The notes: generated by a model from the letters alone, not told the origin. A stretch of 48,133 bases of DNA from Brevundimonas sp. (GCF_016463485.1 NZ_JAEMRD010000009.1:1-48133); one strand, 5' to 3'; positions 1-11,035 are shown, numbered from the stretch's first letter. Made by a program: numbers and translations.

Positions 1-596
1 CCCCAGGATGTCGTTCAGCGCCTCCCAGATCGGGGCCAGATAGGGATCGACCTTCTCGTTCAGGTCGCCGGGCAGGAAGCCCAGCTTCTCGCCCGCCTCG
101 ACCGCCGGTCGGGTGATGACCAACCGGTCCACCTGTCCGCGCCGCAGCAGGGACGCGCCGTATGCGGCGGCCAGAAAGGTCTTGCCCGTCCCCGCCGGCC
201 CGACGCCGAAGCTCAGTTCGTGGTTGGCCAGGACGTCCAGATACCGCGCCTGCGCGTCGGTCTTGGGCACGATGGCGCCGCGCTTGCCGATCGGCAGCGC
301 CATGGGGTCCACCCGTCGGCCACCGCCGGTGACGCCTGTGCGGGCCGTGCCGATGGCGGCGCGGACGTCGGCCTCATTCACCTCGGCGCGCTTTTCCGCG
401 CGGTCGGCCAAGGCCTCGATCACCTGTTTGGCATTGGCCCGGTCGCGGGCGCCGCCGTTGATGGAGATGCCGCCGCCCGGGGCCTCGATCAGCACCTTGA
501 ACGCGTCCTCGATCAGGGCGACGTGGCGGCTGTTCGGCCCGATGACAGCCCGCAGGGCGTCGTCTTCCAATGCAAGAAATTCTGACTCTCTGGCCA

Positions 597-597
<1 letters not shown>
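1..597 (-). CDS. phoH: PhoH family ATPase, C-terminal part beyond the window
   Basis: Cytoplasmic PhoH-type P-loop ATPase, a family linked to RNA metabolism and often encoded beside ybeY. The visible 199 codons hold an N-terminal KH-like stretch (IGPNSRHVALIEDAF) and the Walker A motif GPAGTGKT, followed by the family block RPAVEAGEKLGFLPGD. The start is taken as the GTG whose first base is shared with the last base of the miaB stop (TAGTG), so the two genes are translationally coupled; a TTG slightly downstream is an alternative. The C-terminal half, including Walker B, lies beyond base 1. Family assignment is secure; its exact substrate is not known. Confidence 0.93.
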
Positions 598-2006
<1,409 letters not shown>

Positions 2007-2067
2007 GGCCGGTTCTTAATCGGTTTGAGCCCCCGACGCCACGTTCGGGCGCGGTGACCCCGTCCGA

Positions 2068-2547
2068 TCAGGACAGGGAGCCCGGATCGACGCGGGCCGC
2101 GTGGCGCTTGAACACCAGACCCTCGCGGGCCTCGGGCTCGGCGCCCTCGATGGCCTTGCCGTAGAGCTCCAGCTTGTGGCCGATCAGTTCGAAGCCCAGC
2201 CGACGGGCGATCTCGTCCTTGAGGCGCTCGATCTCGGCATCGAAGAACTCGATGACCTCGCCCGTGCGGGTGTCGATCAGATGGTCGTGGTGGTCCTCGC
2301 CGGCCTCTTCATATCGCGACCGGCCGTCGCCGAAATCGTGCTTCTCGACGACCCCGGCCTCCTCGAACAGGCGGACGGTACGATAGACGGTGGCGATGGA
2401 GATGTGCGGGTCGATCGACGAGGCGCGCCGATACAGTTCCTCGACGTCCGGATGATCCTCGGCGTTCGACAGGACGCGCGCGATCACGCGCCGCTGTTCG
2501 GTCATGCGCATGCCGCGGTCGGCGCAGAGTTTCTCGATACGGTCCAT
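2068..2547 (-). CDS. fur: Fur family transcriptional regulator
   Basis: Metal-responsive repressor of 159 residues: N-terminal winged helix (MTEQRRVIARVL, then ISIATVYRTVRLFEEAG as recognition helix) and a C-terminal dimerisation domain with the conserved HHDHLID metal-binding segment. It lacks the CxxC pairs of structural-zinc Fur proteins, as many alphaproteobacterial Fur/Mur proteins do, so Fe2+ versus Mn2+ sensing cannot be settled from sequence. The start MDRIEKLCADRG was preferred over an upstream in-frame start that would run into the end of rimI. It follows rimI by 5 bases. Confidence 0.94.
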   Translation of the reverse strand: MDRIEKLCADRGMRMTEQRRVIARVLSNAEDHPDVEELYRRASSIDPHISIATVYRTVRLFEEAGVVEKHDFGDGRSRYEEAGEDHHDHLIDTRTGEVIEFFDAEIERLKDEIARRLGFELIGHKLELYGKAIEGAEPEAREGLVFKRHAARVDPGSLS

Positions 2548-2552
2548 AGTAC

Positions 2553-3041
2553 TCACGATAGGGCTGCGGGGGCGTCGTGGGAAGCGTCGCCACACAAGTT
2601 GAGAACGAGAATAAGTGCGTCGGTTCGTCCCTGAGGGGTTTCATAGTAGGCCCGCCGTCGGCCGGTCTCGACAAAGCCTGCGTCGGCGTACAGGCCCCGC
2701 GCCGCGACATTGTCCTCGGCCACCTCCAGAAACAGGCGTTCGGCACCCGCGCTGCGGGCCATGGCACCGCCCGCCTCGACCAGCCGCCGGGCCAGGCCGC
2801 GTCGCCTTGCGTCAGGGCGGACGGCCAGGGTCAGGATTTCGGCCTCGTCCAGCACGACCCGACACAGGATGAAGCCATCCGGTGCCGCGATGCCGAAGAC
2901 GCCCGCCTGACTGATCAGGTCCGCGAGCGCCGCCGCATCCCAGGGATGGTCGAACGCCCCGGCATGAACGGCGGCCAGGTTTTCCGCGTCGGCCGGGCTC
3001 GCGAGACCCAGAGGCCCGTGATCGGCGGTCGACGCGGTCAC
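2553..3041 (-). CDS. rimI: Ribosomal-protein-alanine N-acetyltransferase RimI-like GNAT
   Basis: GNAT acetyltransferase of 162 residues expected to acetylate the N-terminal alanine of ribosomal protein S18. The acetyl-CoA loop reads VRPDARRRGLARRLVEAG, followed by the RimI-like segment ERLFLEVAEDNVAARGLYADAGF. It starts with GTG inside the tsaB stop (GTGA overlap). The tsaB-rimI pair is conserved in many bacteria, which supports the RimI assignment over a generic GNAT. Confidence 0.9.
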   Translation of the reverse strand: MTASTADHGPLGLASPADAENLAAVHAGAFDHPWDAAALADLISQAGVFGIAAPDGFILCRVVLDEAEILTLAVRPDARRRGLARRLVEAGGAMARSAGAERLFLEVAEDNVAARGLYADAGFVETGRRRAYYETPQGRTDALILVLNLCGDASHDAPAALS

Positions 3042-3793
3042 GGCTGCGGTCGCGGCGGCCGCGCCTGACCGGGCAGGCGGGTCGGCGGCGTGGCGTCCGG
3101 CGCGCGCAGATAGAGCGGGCTGGGCGGATGATCTGCCGGATCGGCGACGAAGGTCAGGGCGGCGAGGGCCTCGGCCGCGGGATTGACGATCAAACCGGTT
3201 GCCTCTTGCGATGGCATTCGCTCAAGCGTCGCCGCTTGCTCGGCCGGCGTCGGCCAATGGCGCGGGAGTGCGTCAACGATCAGAGGCGCGCCGCTCCCGA
3301 CCAGAGACCACGCAAAGTTGTCCTGAGGCATCACCAAAAGGGCGCACGCGGCGTCCACGCTCAAGGCCTGCGCAGGCTCGTCCGCCATGCCGTCGTGAAA
3401 GGTTTGCAGGTAGACCTGCCCGCGCCGCGCGTCGATCGTGGCGGCGACGCCCATGAAGCCTGTCGGCTCAGGGTGTTTCGACTGCGCCAGCGCTGCCAGC
3501 GTCGAGATCCCGACCACCGGAATATCCAGCGCCGCCCCCAGTCCCTGCGCAAAAGCCAGTCCGACGCGCAGACCGGTGAACGAGCCGGGCCCGACCGTCA
3601 CACCGATCCGGTCCAGAGCCTCGAACCCCCCCAGCGCCTCGCCGGCATCGGCCACCACGTCGCGCACGAAGCCGCCGATGCGCTCGGAATGGCCCTTGAT
3701 CATCGGCTCCGAGCGCACCGCCAGCGGGCGATCGTCCTCGAACACCCCGACGGTGCAGGCCCCCAGGGCGGTGTCGATGACCAGCAGCTTCAT
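3038..3793 (-). CDS. tsaB: tRNA threonylcarbamoyladenosine biosynthesis protein TsaB
   Basis: Non-catalytic ASKHA-fold partner of TsaD in t6A37 synthesis on ANN-decoding tRNAs. The N terminus MKLLVIDTALGACTVGVF and the family motif VGPGSFTGLRVGLAFAQGL are diagnostic. The ATG before KLLVIDTA is chosen because an upstream in-frame extension shows no family similarity. It overlaps rimI by four bases and lies 74 bases after the NfuA-like gene, probably in the same transcript as rimI and fur. Confidence 0.95.
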   Translation of the reverse strand: MKLLVIDTALGACTVGVFEDDRPLAVRSEPMIKGHSERIGGFVRDVVADAGEALGGFEALDRIGVTVGPGSFTGLRVGLAFAQGLGAALDIPVVGISTLAALAQSKHPEPTGFMGVAATIDARRGQVYLQTFHDGMADEPAQALSVDAACALLVMPQDNFAWSLVGSGAPLIVDALPRHWPTPAEQAATLERMPSQEATGLIVNPAAEALAALTFVADPADHPPSPLYLRAPDATPPTRLPGQARPPRPQP

Positions 3794-3867
3794 CGGCAGG
3801 ATGTTTCCCTGAGAGTATCTCGCGCTCAAGCAGCGAGCGACCGCGTCGTGAGCGATAGCGCCCTGGC

Positions 3868-4422
3868 TTATGCCACCTGCTCCACCCGCGTCACCTCGGG
3901 CACATAGTGGCGCATCATCTGTTCGACGCCGGACTTCAGCGTCATGGCCGAGGACGGGCAGCCGGAACAGGCACCGCGCATCTTGAGCGTCAGGACGCCG
4001 GTCTCTTCGTCGAAGGCGTCGAACAGGATGTCGCCACCGTCCTGGGCCACCGCCGGACGGACCCGGCTGTCGAGCAGGGCCTTGATCTCGGCGACCACCT
4101 CGGAATCCTCGCTGTCAGCTGAAACCTCGGGCGCATCGCGCAGCATGGGCGCGCCGGACGTATAATGGTCCATGATGGCGGCCAGGATCGGTGCCTTCAT
4201 CTCCGACCAGTCCAGCCCGTGTCCGGCCTTGGTCACGGCGATATAGTCGGTGCCGAAGAAGACGCCTGCGACGTCCTCCTGCTGGAACAGGGCCTCGGCC
4301 AAAGGAGAGGCCGTCGCCTGATCGACGTTCAGGAACTCGCGCGCGCCATGCGGGGCGACATCGCGCCCAGGCAGGAACTTGAGCACGTTCGGATTGGGCG
4401 TGGGTTCGGTCTGGATGAACAT
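3868..4422 (-). CDS. NifU family Fe-S cluster carrier (NfuA-like)
   Basis: Fe-S scaffold or carrier of 184 residues. The N-terminal Nfu_N domain starts MFIQTEPTPNPNVLKF. The C-terminal NifU domain has the cluster-binding CSGC at C152 and C155. This is the eukaryotic-mitochondrial-type Nfu layout usual in alphaproteobacteria. It transfers [4Fe-4S] clusters to apo-enzymes such as MiaB, encoded nearby. It is divergent from purH across a 119-base gap that must hold both promoters. Confidence 0.93.
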   Translation of the reverse strand: MFIQTEPTPNPNVLKFLPGRDVAPHGAREFLNVDQATASPLAEALFQQEDVAGVFFGTDYIAVTKAGHGLDWSEMKAPILAAIMDHYTSGAPMLRDAPEVSADSEDSEVVAEIKALLDSRVRPAVAQDGGDILFDAFDEETGVLTLKMRGACSGCPSSAMTLKSGVEQMMRHYVPEVTRVEQVA

Positions 4423-4541
4423 GGTCGGGAAATGCGCCTGCGCGCGGCGGATCGCAAGGGCGGGCGGGGTGACCCGAGACCTCGATCGGTGCTAGAGGCG
4501 CGCCCGTCCCCTCCCCGCCGGATTCGCCCCCAGGACTCGCT

Positions 4542-6146
4542 ATGCCCGCAGCCCCCGACTTTCCGCCCGCTCCCGACGTCGTCAAACCCGTCCGCGCCCT
4601 GATCTCGCTGTCGGACAAGGCGGGGCTTGAGGATGCGGCGCGCGCGATGCACGAGGCCGGGGTCGAGCTGGTTTCGACCGGCGGCACCCGCGCGGCCATC
4701 GCGGGGTTCGGCCTGCCGGTGAAGGACGTCGCCGACCTGACCGGCTTCCCGGAGATGATGGACGGCCGGGTCAAGACCCTGCATCCCGTGGTCCACGGCG
4801 GCCTGCTGGGCGTGCGCGACGCGGCCGAGCACAAGGCGGCGATGGACGAACACGGCATCGGCCCGATCGATATCGTCTGGATCGACCTCTACCCGTTTGA
4901 ATCGACCGTAGCCTCGGGTGCCGGTTTCGACGCCGTGATCGAGAATATCGACATCGGCGGCCCGGCCATGATCCGCTCGGGCTCCAAGAACCATGGCTAT
5001 GTCGCCGTGGCCGTGGACGCCGCCTCGATCGGCGAGATCGTCGCCGCGCTGAAGGCCGACGGCTCGACCTCCCTGGCTCTGCGGAAACAACTGGCGGCCC
5101 GCGCCTTCGCCCGCACCGCCGCCTATGACGCCGCCGTCTCGGGCTGGTTCGCCGGTCAGCTGGAAGACGCAGCACCGGCCCGCAAATCCATCGCCGGCAG
5201 CCTCGCCCAGACCCTGCGTTACGGCGAGAACCCGCATCAGACCGGTGCCTTCTATCGTACCGGCGAAACCCGTCCGGGCGTCGCATACGCGACCCAGATC
5301 CAGGGCAAGGAACTGGGTTACAACAACATCGCCGACGCCGACGCCGCCTACGAGCTGGTCGCCGAGTTCGAGGCCCCGGCCTGTGTCATCGTCAAACATG
5401 CCAACCCCTGTGGCGTCGCGGTCGGCGCGGACTTGTCGCAAGCCTACGCCCGCGCCCTGGAGTGCGATGCGGTCTCGGCCTTCGGCGGGGTCATCGCCGT
5501 CAATCGCCCGCTGAACGCGGCGGACGCCCGGGCCATCACCGACATCTTCACCGAGGTCGTCATCGCCCCCGGCGCCGACGACGAGGCCAGGGCCGTCTTC
5601 GCCGCCAAGAAGAATCTGCGCCTGCTGATCACCGACGGCCTGCCCGACCCGCACGGGCTCGGCGAAGTTTTCCGCAGCGTCGCCGGTGGCTTCCTGGTCC
5701 AGTCGCGCGACCGCAGCCACATCACCGCTGCGGACCTGAAGATCGTCACCCGACGCCAGCCGACGCCTCAGGAGATCGAGGACATGCTGTTCGCCTTCAC
5801 GATCGCCAAACACGTCAAATCCAACGCCATCGTCTATGCGAAGGACGGCCAGACGGCGGGTATCGGGGCGGGCCAGATGAACCGCCGCGACTCGGCCCGC
5901 ATCGCCGCCATCCGCGCTCGCGAGGCCGGCGAGGCCAAGGGTCTGGCCCATTCGCTGGCGCAAGGGTCAGCCTGTGCGTCCGAGGCCTTCTTCCCCTTCG
6001 CCGACGGTCTGCTGGAAGCCGTGGCGGCCGGCGCGACCTCGGTGATCCAGCCAGGTGGTTCCATGCGCGACGCCGAGGTCATCGCCGCAGCAGACGCGCA
6101 GGGGATTGCTATGGCCTTCACCGGCGTGCGGGTTTTCCGGCACTGA
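4542..6146 (+). CDS. purH: Bifunctional AICAR transformylase / IMP cyclohydrolase PurH
   Basis: Performs the last two steps of de novo IMP synthesis. It has 534 residues, normal for the family. The N-terminal MGS-like IMP cyclohydrolase domain ([38 protein letters not shown]) is followed by the AICAR transformylase domain, with the catalytic Lys-His segment [14 protein letters not shown] and [13 protein letters not shown]. The C terminus GVRVFRH is typical. The start [12 protein letters not shown] adds about a dozen residues before the conserved core; the next Met is well inside the domain. Confidence 0.98.
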   Translation: MPAAPDFPPAPDVVKPVRALISLSDKAGLEDAARAMHEAGVELVSTGGTRAAIAGFGLPVKDVADLTGFPEMMDGRVKTLHPVVHGGLLGVRDAAEHKAAMDEHGIGPIDIVWIDLYPFESTVASGAGFDAVIENIDIGGPAMIRSGSKNHGYVAVAVDAASIGEIVAALKADGSTSLALRKQLAARAFARTAAYDAAVSGWFAGQLEDAAPARKSIAGSLAQTLRYGENPHQTGAFYRTGETRPGVAYATQIQGKELGYNNIADADAAYELVAEFEAPACVIVKHANPCGVAVGADLSQAYARALECDAVSAFGGVIAVNRPLNAADARAITDIFTEVVIAPGADDEARAVFAAKKNLRLLITDGLPDPHGLGEVFRSVAGGFLVQSRDRSHITAADLKIVTRRQPTPQEIEDMLFAFTIAKHVKSNAIVYAKDGQTAGIGAGQMNRRDSARIAAIRAREAGEAKGLAHSLAQGSACASEAFFPFADGLLEAVAAGATSVIQPGGSMRDAEVIAAADAQGIAMAFTGVRVFRH

Positions 6147-6155
6147 GACAAGCTC

Positions 6156-6171
6156 GCTCCCGGCAGGGAGT
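6156..6171. terminator. Weak hairpin between convergent purH and phasin genes
   Basis: GCTCCC and GGGAGT pair around a GGCA loop 10 bases after the purH stop. No T-tract follows on either strand, so its role as a terminator is only suggested by position. Confidence 0.3.
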
Positions 6172-6179
6172 AGCCGTGT

Positions 6180-6692
6180 TTACCGCTTCAGGCGCGCCGC
6201 ATTGGCGACGGCGGTGCGGTGGATGGGCTTCAGGGCCTCGGACTGGGCCTTCAGCATCTCGGCGTTGAGGGTCAGCATCTGTGCCGCCGCACGGCTCCAC
6301 CAGCCCAGCGCATAGTCATACTGGACGGCGGCGAAGGCCTGGGGGCTGGCCGATGTGGCCATGGCCGAGGCGGCCTTGCCCGCGCGGGCCATTTCGTCGG
6401 CCGCCGTGTGCGACAGACGCTCGGACAGGGCACCCAGGTTGCGGGTCAACGACGCCGCCGACTCGGCCATGGCCTCGGACTTCTCCGAGCTCATCAGCGC
6501 GATTTCCTTGAGGTCGGTCTTGCGGGGATCGGCGACGCCGGCGGCCAGGATCTCCAGGCGGGCGGCGATGACGTCCCCGGCCGCCTTCATCATCTCGCCG
6601 CCGGCCACCGCCGTGGCGGTCGCGGAGGAGGCATTCTTGCCCACGGCGCGGGTGTCGCGCAGGAAACGGTCGAGCTGGCTGGTTGCGGTCAT
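6180..6692 (-). CDS. Phasin family protein
   Basis: Small helical protein of 170 residues, Ala-rich and amphipathic throughout, with the phasin_2-type pattern FAAVQYDYALGWWSRAAAQMLTLNAEML near the C terminus. Phasins coat polyhydroxyalkanoate granules and control their size. The start MTATSQLDRFLRD is chosen; an upstream in-frame GTG would add eight residues without support. It lies 24 bases downstream of the creatininase-family gene on the same strand. No PHA synthase is in the window, so granule association rests on the family alone. Confidence 0.8.
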   Translation of the reverse strand: MTATSQLDRFLRDTRAVGKNASSATATAVAGGEMMKAAGDVIAARLEILAAGVADPRKTDLKEIALMSSEKSEAMAESAASLTRNLGALSERLSHTAADEMARAGKAASAMATSASPQAFAAVQYDYALGWWSRAAAQMLTLNAEMLKAQSEALKPIHRTAVANAARLKR

Positions 6693-6716
6693 GCGTCGTT
6701 CCTGAACCCCGTTCAC

Positions 6717-7487
6717 TCAGGGCGCAAGCGGCGATGTCTCGGCGGCGAAGCCGGTGACGTCACGGATCAGGGCAGGGACAGCCGCGTCGATGATCCTCTG
6801 GCCCTTCTCGGGCGAGGCCTGGCCGGGGTCCGAGCCGATGCGGCCGTCGGGGAACCGGGCGCGATAGTCGAGCGCGGAGCGGATCGGCCCGTTCGGTGCG
6901 ATCTGGGGTGAATAGGCGGCGGTCTTGATCCGGTCGGGATAGGCGGCCTGGGTCACGGCGATCTCGGACGGGGTGGCGTGCATGCCGTGACCGGTCGGGA
7001 AGATCGAGTTGCACAGGCCGTTGACGCCGGGCAGGTCCCACCAGTTGCGCAGCTTCAGGATGAAGGGCGCATCGTCGCCCCGGAACGAATGGGCCGCATA
7101 GATCTCGCTGAAGGTCGCCTCGATGGTGGCGACGTTTCCACCATGACCATTCAGGAAATAGATCCGCTCGAACCCGTGCCGGCTCAGCGACGCCACCCAG
7201 TCCGAGATCGCCGCCATGAAGGTCGAGGGCCGGTACGAGATGGTGCCGGCGAAGGCCAGGTGGTGCTGGGCCATGCCGATGTTGAAGGTCGGCGCGACAG
7301 TCAGGCTGTCGTTGCCCGCCTCCGCGGCATGGGCGATGATCTCGGGACACAGCCAGTCAGTGCCGAGCAGGCCGGTCGGCCCGTGCTGTTCGTTGGACCC
7401 GATCGGCACGATCACAGTCTTCGACAGGGGGGCACCCGCGTTCAGCCGCGCGGCGATCTCGGGCCAGGACGACAGATGGATCAGCAT
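6717..7487 (-). CDS. Creatininase family amidohydrolase
   Basis: Metal-dependent cyclic amide hydrolase of 256 residues. Metal ligands are visible as E33 and H35 (SNEQHGP), D44 (GTDW) and the NGHGGN motif around residue 115. The family includes creatininase and the pterin/riboflavin-pathway enzymes MftE and ArfB, so the substrate cannot be named. It is followed by the phasin gene on the same strand with no obvious functional link. Confidence 0.88.
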   Translation of the reverse strand: MLIHLSSWPEIAARLNAGAPLSKTVIVPIGSNEQHGPTGLLGTDWLCPEIIAHAAEAGNDSLTVAPTFNIGMAQHHLAFAGTISYRPSTFMAAISDWVASLSRHGFERIYFLNGHGGNVATIEATFSEIYAAHSFRGDDAPFILKLRNWWDLPGVNGLCNSIFPTGHGMHATPSEIAVTQAAYPDRIKTAAYSPQIAPNGPIRSALDYRARFPDGRIGSDPGQASPEKGQRIIDAAVPALIRDVTGFAAETSPLAP

Positions 7488-7560
7488 GGGAACTCCGAAA
7501 TCAGGCCGAGGCGTTACAGGTTAGCCCGGCCTGCGGTCCGCCGGAACGGTGAAGCCGGTA

Positions 7561-8154
7561 TCAGGGTGCGAAAGCTGTGACAAAGCGCCGGGCGGCTTCG
7601 GCTGCGCGCGCCTCAAGCGCGATCGGCGGGTGGGGCACGCCCAGCATCGCGCGCAGATGGCTGTGCCCCAGCACCATGCCGGTGAACATCTCTGCCGCCG
7701 AATCAGGATCGGGGATCGTCAGCACCCCCTTTCGGTCCTGAAGGACCAGCCATTCCGACAGGCGGTGCAACGATTCGCGAGGCCCACCGTCATAGATGGC
7801 CAGCGCAATCTCGGGCGCGGCAGGAGACATCAGGGCGACGCCGCGTAGCCCCTCCCCCCGGTCCGTCCTCAACAGCTTTTCCAGCAGGGTGAGCGCCAGG
7901 GCGGTCAGGATGGCGACGGGTGCACCATCGGTCCGCAGCGGCGCCGTGATGTCGTCCGCGCGCCGGCCGGCGAGGGCCCGCGCCAGCTCCACCTTGGAGG
8001 CGAAGCGGTTGTAGAGGGTCTGTTTCGACACCCCGGCCCGGCGCGCGATCTCCTCCATCGAGACGGTGACGCCACGCTCGGAGAACAGGGCCAGGGCGGC
8101 GTCCAGAATGGCCTCGCGTTTTCTCTGATCGATCTGTCCGGCGACGCGGGGCAT
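7561..8154 (-). CDS. TetR family repressor of the EmrAB-type efflux operon
   Basis: 197 residues. The N-terminal TetR helix-turn-helix spans about residues 10-56 (KREAILDAALALFSERG, then GVSKQTLYNRFASK), with a variable C-terminal ligand domain. It is the last gene of a three-gene minus-strand operon, one base after the emrB stop. Regulators in this position usually repress their own operon and respond to the exported compound. A palindrome upstream of emrA (10,959-10,974) is a candidate operator. Confidence 0.9.
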   Translation of the reverse strand: MPRVAGQIDQRKREAILDAALALFSERGVTVSMEEIARRAGVSKQTLYNRFASKVELARALAGRRADDITAPLRTDGAPVAILTALALTLLEKLLRTDRGEGLRGVALMSPAAPEIALAIYDGGPRESLHRLSEWLVLQDRKGVLTIPDPDSAAEMFTGMVLGHSHLRAMLGVPHPPIALEARAAEAARRFVTAFAP

Positions 8155-8155
8155 C

Positions 8156-9775
8156 TCAGTGCGCCTCCATCGGCGGGGCGGCGGGATCGACCTTCACCGG
8201 CCTGGCCAGCAGAGTCACGCAGGCCGCGATGGCGCACCCGATCCCCAGAACCGCAAAGGCGTCGCCGAACGCCAGCGTCGTCGCCTGTTGGTGGAGGATG
8301 CCGTACATGGCCTTCATGGCGGCCCCCTCAGGGTCGATCGATCCGCCCAGTCGCTCGGTCAGGCCGGCCAGCATCTCCTGCATCCCGCTGTTGGCCTGGC
8401 TGATGCCGCTGGTCAGCTCGCCCATGTGGGCTGCCGTATTGGTCGTCAGCGAGGTGTTCAGAAAGGCCAGTCCAAAGGCCCCGCCGACGTTGCGGAACAG
8501 GTTGACCAGCCCCGAGGCACCCTTGACCATCGATGGCGGCAGAGTGGACATCGTCACCTGCTGGGACGCGATCATGGCGATCATGGATCCGGCACCGCGC
8601 ATCGCCTGCACCCCGGCGAACTGCCAGAATCCCCACTCGTCGGTGACGACGCGGGCATCCCACATTCCCCAGGCGCACAGCATGAAACCGCCGAACATCA
8701 GGATCCGTGGATCGACCTTGCGCACCAGTCTTCCGGCGAACGGCGCGGTCGCGAACATGGCCAGGCCCGTCACCAGCATCGTGGTCCCGATCTCCGATGG
8801 CGAGTAATGCCGCACCCGCCCCAGGAAGACCGGCAACAGGAAGGTGCCGCCGAACAGGGCCACCCCGACCATGAAGGTCATCACGACGCCGACCGTGAAG
8901 TTGCGGTTCAGGAAGGCACGCAACTCGACGATCGGATTGTAGTAGACCAGGGTACGCCAGATGAAGGCGGGTCCGCTGACCGCGGCGACCACCGTGAGCA
9001 ACAGGATCAGGTCGTCGGCGAACCAGTCGTTCTTTGAGCCTTCCTCAAGCACGAATTGCAGGCTCATCAGGAAGGCCGCCATCAGCCCCAGGCCCCACCA
9101 GTCGAACCCGGACTTCAGGGAGGGATCGCCCTTGTCGAACCGGGCATAGCGCCAGACCAGGAACAGCGACAGCATCCCGGGCACGACGTTGATGAAGAAC
9201 AACCAGCGCCAGCTCAGGGCCTCGGTCAGATGTCCTCCCAGTGTTGGCCCGACCGTCGGGGCCAGAGTCACGATCAGGCCCATGACCACGCTGGCCGTGA
9301 TCCGCTTTTCCGGCGGGAAGGCGGTGAAGACGACGGCGAACACCGTGGGAATCATGGCTCCGCCCACGAAACCCTGCAAGGCGCGGAACGGGATCATCAC
9401 CTCGATCGAGGTCGCCAGCCCGGTCGCCACGCTCATGATCAGGAAGCCGGCACAGGAAATCAGGAACACATTCCGGGTTCCCCACAGTCGCGACAGGTAT
9501 CCCGACAGGGGGATCATCACGACCTCGGGGATCAGGTAGGCGGTCTGGATCCAGCTGATCTGGTCGGCGGAGGCACCCAGGCCGGCCTGGATCTGGGGCA
9601 GGGACGAGGCGACGATCTGGATGTCCAGGATGGCCATGAACTGGCCGATCACCATCCCGGCAAAGCCGAGCAGCAGGAAGGTCCAGTTGATCGCGGGCCG
9701 GGCGGGCGGTGCCCCCACGCCGCCCGTTGTCGCCGTCGCCCCGCCGGCGGGGGCTGCGGCGGCGGCGGCAGTCAT
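8156..9775 (-). CDS. emrB: EmrB/QacA-type DHA2 multidrug efflux MFS transporter
   Basis: Inner-membrane proton/drug antiporter of 539 residues with about 14 hydrophobic segments. Early family motifs include MAILDIQIVASSLPQIQAGL and SWIQTAYLIPEVVMIPLSGYL. Its N terminus is Ala/Gly-rich and of low complexity (MTAAAAAAPAGGATATTGG). It overlaps emrA by four bases (ATGA), as expected for proteins that form one tripartite pump with an outer-membrane TolC protein encoded elsewhere. Confidence 0.92.
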   Translation of the reverse strand: MTAAAAAAPAGGATATTGGVGAPPARPAINWTFLLLGFAGMVIGQFMAILDIQIVASSLPQIQAGLGASADQISWIQTAYLIPEVVMIPLSGYLSRLWGTRNVFLISCAGFLIMSVATGLATSIEVMIPFRALQGFVGGAMIPTVFAVVFTAFPPEKRITASVVMGLIVTLAPTVGPTLGGHLTEALSWRWLFFINVVPGMLSLFLVWRYARFDKGDPSLKSGFDWWGLGLMAAFLMSLQFVLEEGSKNDWFADDLILLLTVVAAVSGPAFIWRTLVYYNPIVELRAFLNRNFTVGVVMTFMVGVALFGGTFLLPVFLGRVRHYSPSEIGTTMLVTGLAMFATAPFAGRLVRKVDPRILMFGGFMLCAWGMWDARVVTDEWGFWQFAGVQAMRGAGSMIAMIASQQVTMSTLPPSMVKGASGLVNLFRNVGGAFGLAFLNTSLTTNTAAHMGELTSGISQANSGMQEMLAGLTERLGGSIDPEGAAMKAMYGILHQQATTLAFGDAFAVLGIGCAIAACVTLLARPVKVDPAAPPMEAH

Positions 9776-10887
9776 TGCCTTGAGCCGGACGGGGTCGCGT
9801 CGGCCAGCCGGGTCTGGCCCAAGGCGGCCTCGGCGAACGAAGCACCGCCCTGGCTCTTCAGATCCACCTTGACCTCGACCGACAGGCCGGGCCGGAGGGC
9901 GGCTCCACCCGCCGCGCGATCGACGACGATGCGGACGGGCACCCGCTGGGTGATCTTGGTGAAATTGCCGGTGGCGTTCTCGACCGGGATCAGAGCGAAC
10001 TCCGACCCCGTGGCCGGGGCGAAGCTGTCGATACGGCCGGTGATATGCTGGCCCGGAAAGGCGTCGGCACCGATCTCGACGGTCTGGCCCAGACGCAGCC
10101 GTCCCAACTGGGTCTCCTTGAAGTTGGCGACCACATAGACGTCACCCAGGGGTACGATCGACAATAGCTGCCCGCCGGTGCGGACATACTGGCCGGGACG
10201 CACGCCGCGCGCGCCGACGACCCCGGCCGTGGCGGCCCGGATGACGGTACGGTCCAGATTGGTGCGAGCCACCTCGACCTGGGCGCGGGCCTGTTCCACG
10301 GCGGCGAGCGACTGTTGCCGCGTCGAGCCGAGCACGGCGGCGGTGCGCTGTTCGGCGACAAGGGCCGCCTGGGCCTGGGCCACGGTGGCGGCGGCCGAGG
10401 TGGCACCGGCCTGCTCAGTCTGGATACGTTGTTGCGAAACCCAGCCTTGTTCCGCCAGCTTGCCGTAACGATCGACCTGGGCGCGGGCCAGACCCGCCTG
10501 GGCCTGGGCCTGGGTGACGCCGGCGGCGCGCGACGCGATCAGGGCCTGCTCCTGGGCCGCACGGGCATCGACGTTGTCCACGGCGGACAACAGGGCGGCC
10601 AGGTTGGCCTCGGCCTGAGCCAGCTGGGCGCGTGCGTCGGAATCGTCCAGCCGGACCAGGATCTGGCCGGGCTCGACCCGCTGGTTGTCGCTGACCAGGA
10701 CCTCGGTGACATAGCCGTTGATCTGGGGGCTGACGATGGTGGTGTCGGCCTGGACGAAGGCATTGTCGGTCGCCTCCCACCGCTGCTTGCCCTGCCACCA
10801 GAAGAACCCGCCGATGACAAGGATGATGAAGACCACGCCCGCCGCGATCAGGGGCAAACGCTTCTTGAGGGCAGGAGAGACGGCCAT
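9772..10887 (-). CDS. emrA: EmrA-type membrane fusion (periplasmic adaptor) protein
   Basis: HlyD-family adaptor of 371 residues. One N-terminal membrane anchor (LPLIAAGVVFIILVIGGFFWW) precedes a lipoyl half-motif (ADTTIVSPQINGYVTEVLVSDNQRVEPGQ), a long Ala/Gln-rich coiled-coil hairpin (about residues 80-210) and the second lipoyl and beta-barrel region. It links EmrB to an outer-membrane channel. It is the first gene of the operon emrA-emrB-tetR. Confidence 0.92.
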   Translation of the reverse strand: MAVSPALKKRLPLIAAGVVFIILVIGGFFWWQGKQRWEATDNAFVQADTTIVSPQINGYVTEVLVSDNQRVEPGQILVRLDDSDARAQLAQAEANLAALLSAVDNVDARAAQEQALIASRAAGVTQAQAQAGLARAQVDRYGKLAEQGWVSQQRIQTEQAGATSAAATVAQAQAALVAEQRTAAVLGSTRQQSLAAVEQARAQVEVARTNLDRTVIRAATAGVVGARGVRPGQYVRTGGQLLSIVPLGDVYVVANFKETQLGRLRLGQTVEIGADAFPGQHITGRIDSFAPATGSEFALIPVENATGNFTKITQRVPVRIVVDRAAGGAALRPGLSVEVKVDLKSQGGASFAEAALGQTRLADATPSGSRQ

Positions 10888-10958
10888 GGGGCAACTCGAT
10901 CAGACTGGACGCGCGGCGTTCGGGGAGGAAACGGTCCCGGGGAGGACGATCGCAAAAA

Positions 10959-10974
10959 TAGACCCAATCGTCTA
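10959..10974. promoter_or_regulatory. Candidate TetR operator upstream of emrA
   Basis: TAGAC-N6-GTCTA in an A-rich setting, about 70 bases upstream of the emrA start and 60 upstream of the divergent FAD oxidase gene. Its size and symmetry suit a TetR dimer; the pairing with the regulator at 7,561-8,154 is an inference from operon position. Confidence 0.45.
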
Positions 10975-11035
10975 AAAATCAATGCGTCGCGAAGAAGACT
11001 CGTGAACACGTCATGTTTCCGGCTATTCCAGCCTT

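Noticed and set aside
4329-5963. 544-codon minus-strand open frame opposite purH
   Set aside because: PurH motifs are all on the plus strand; the antisense frame has no domain and a repetitive Gly/Val/Asp composition.
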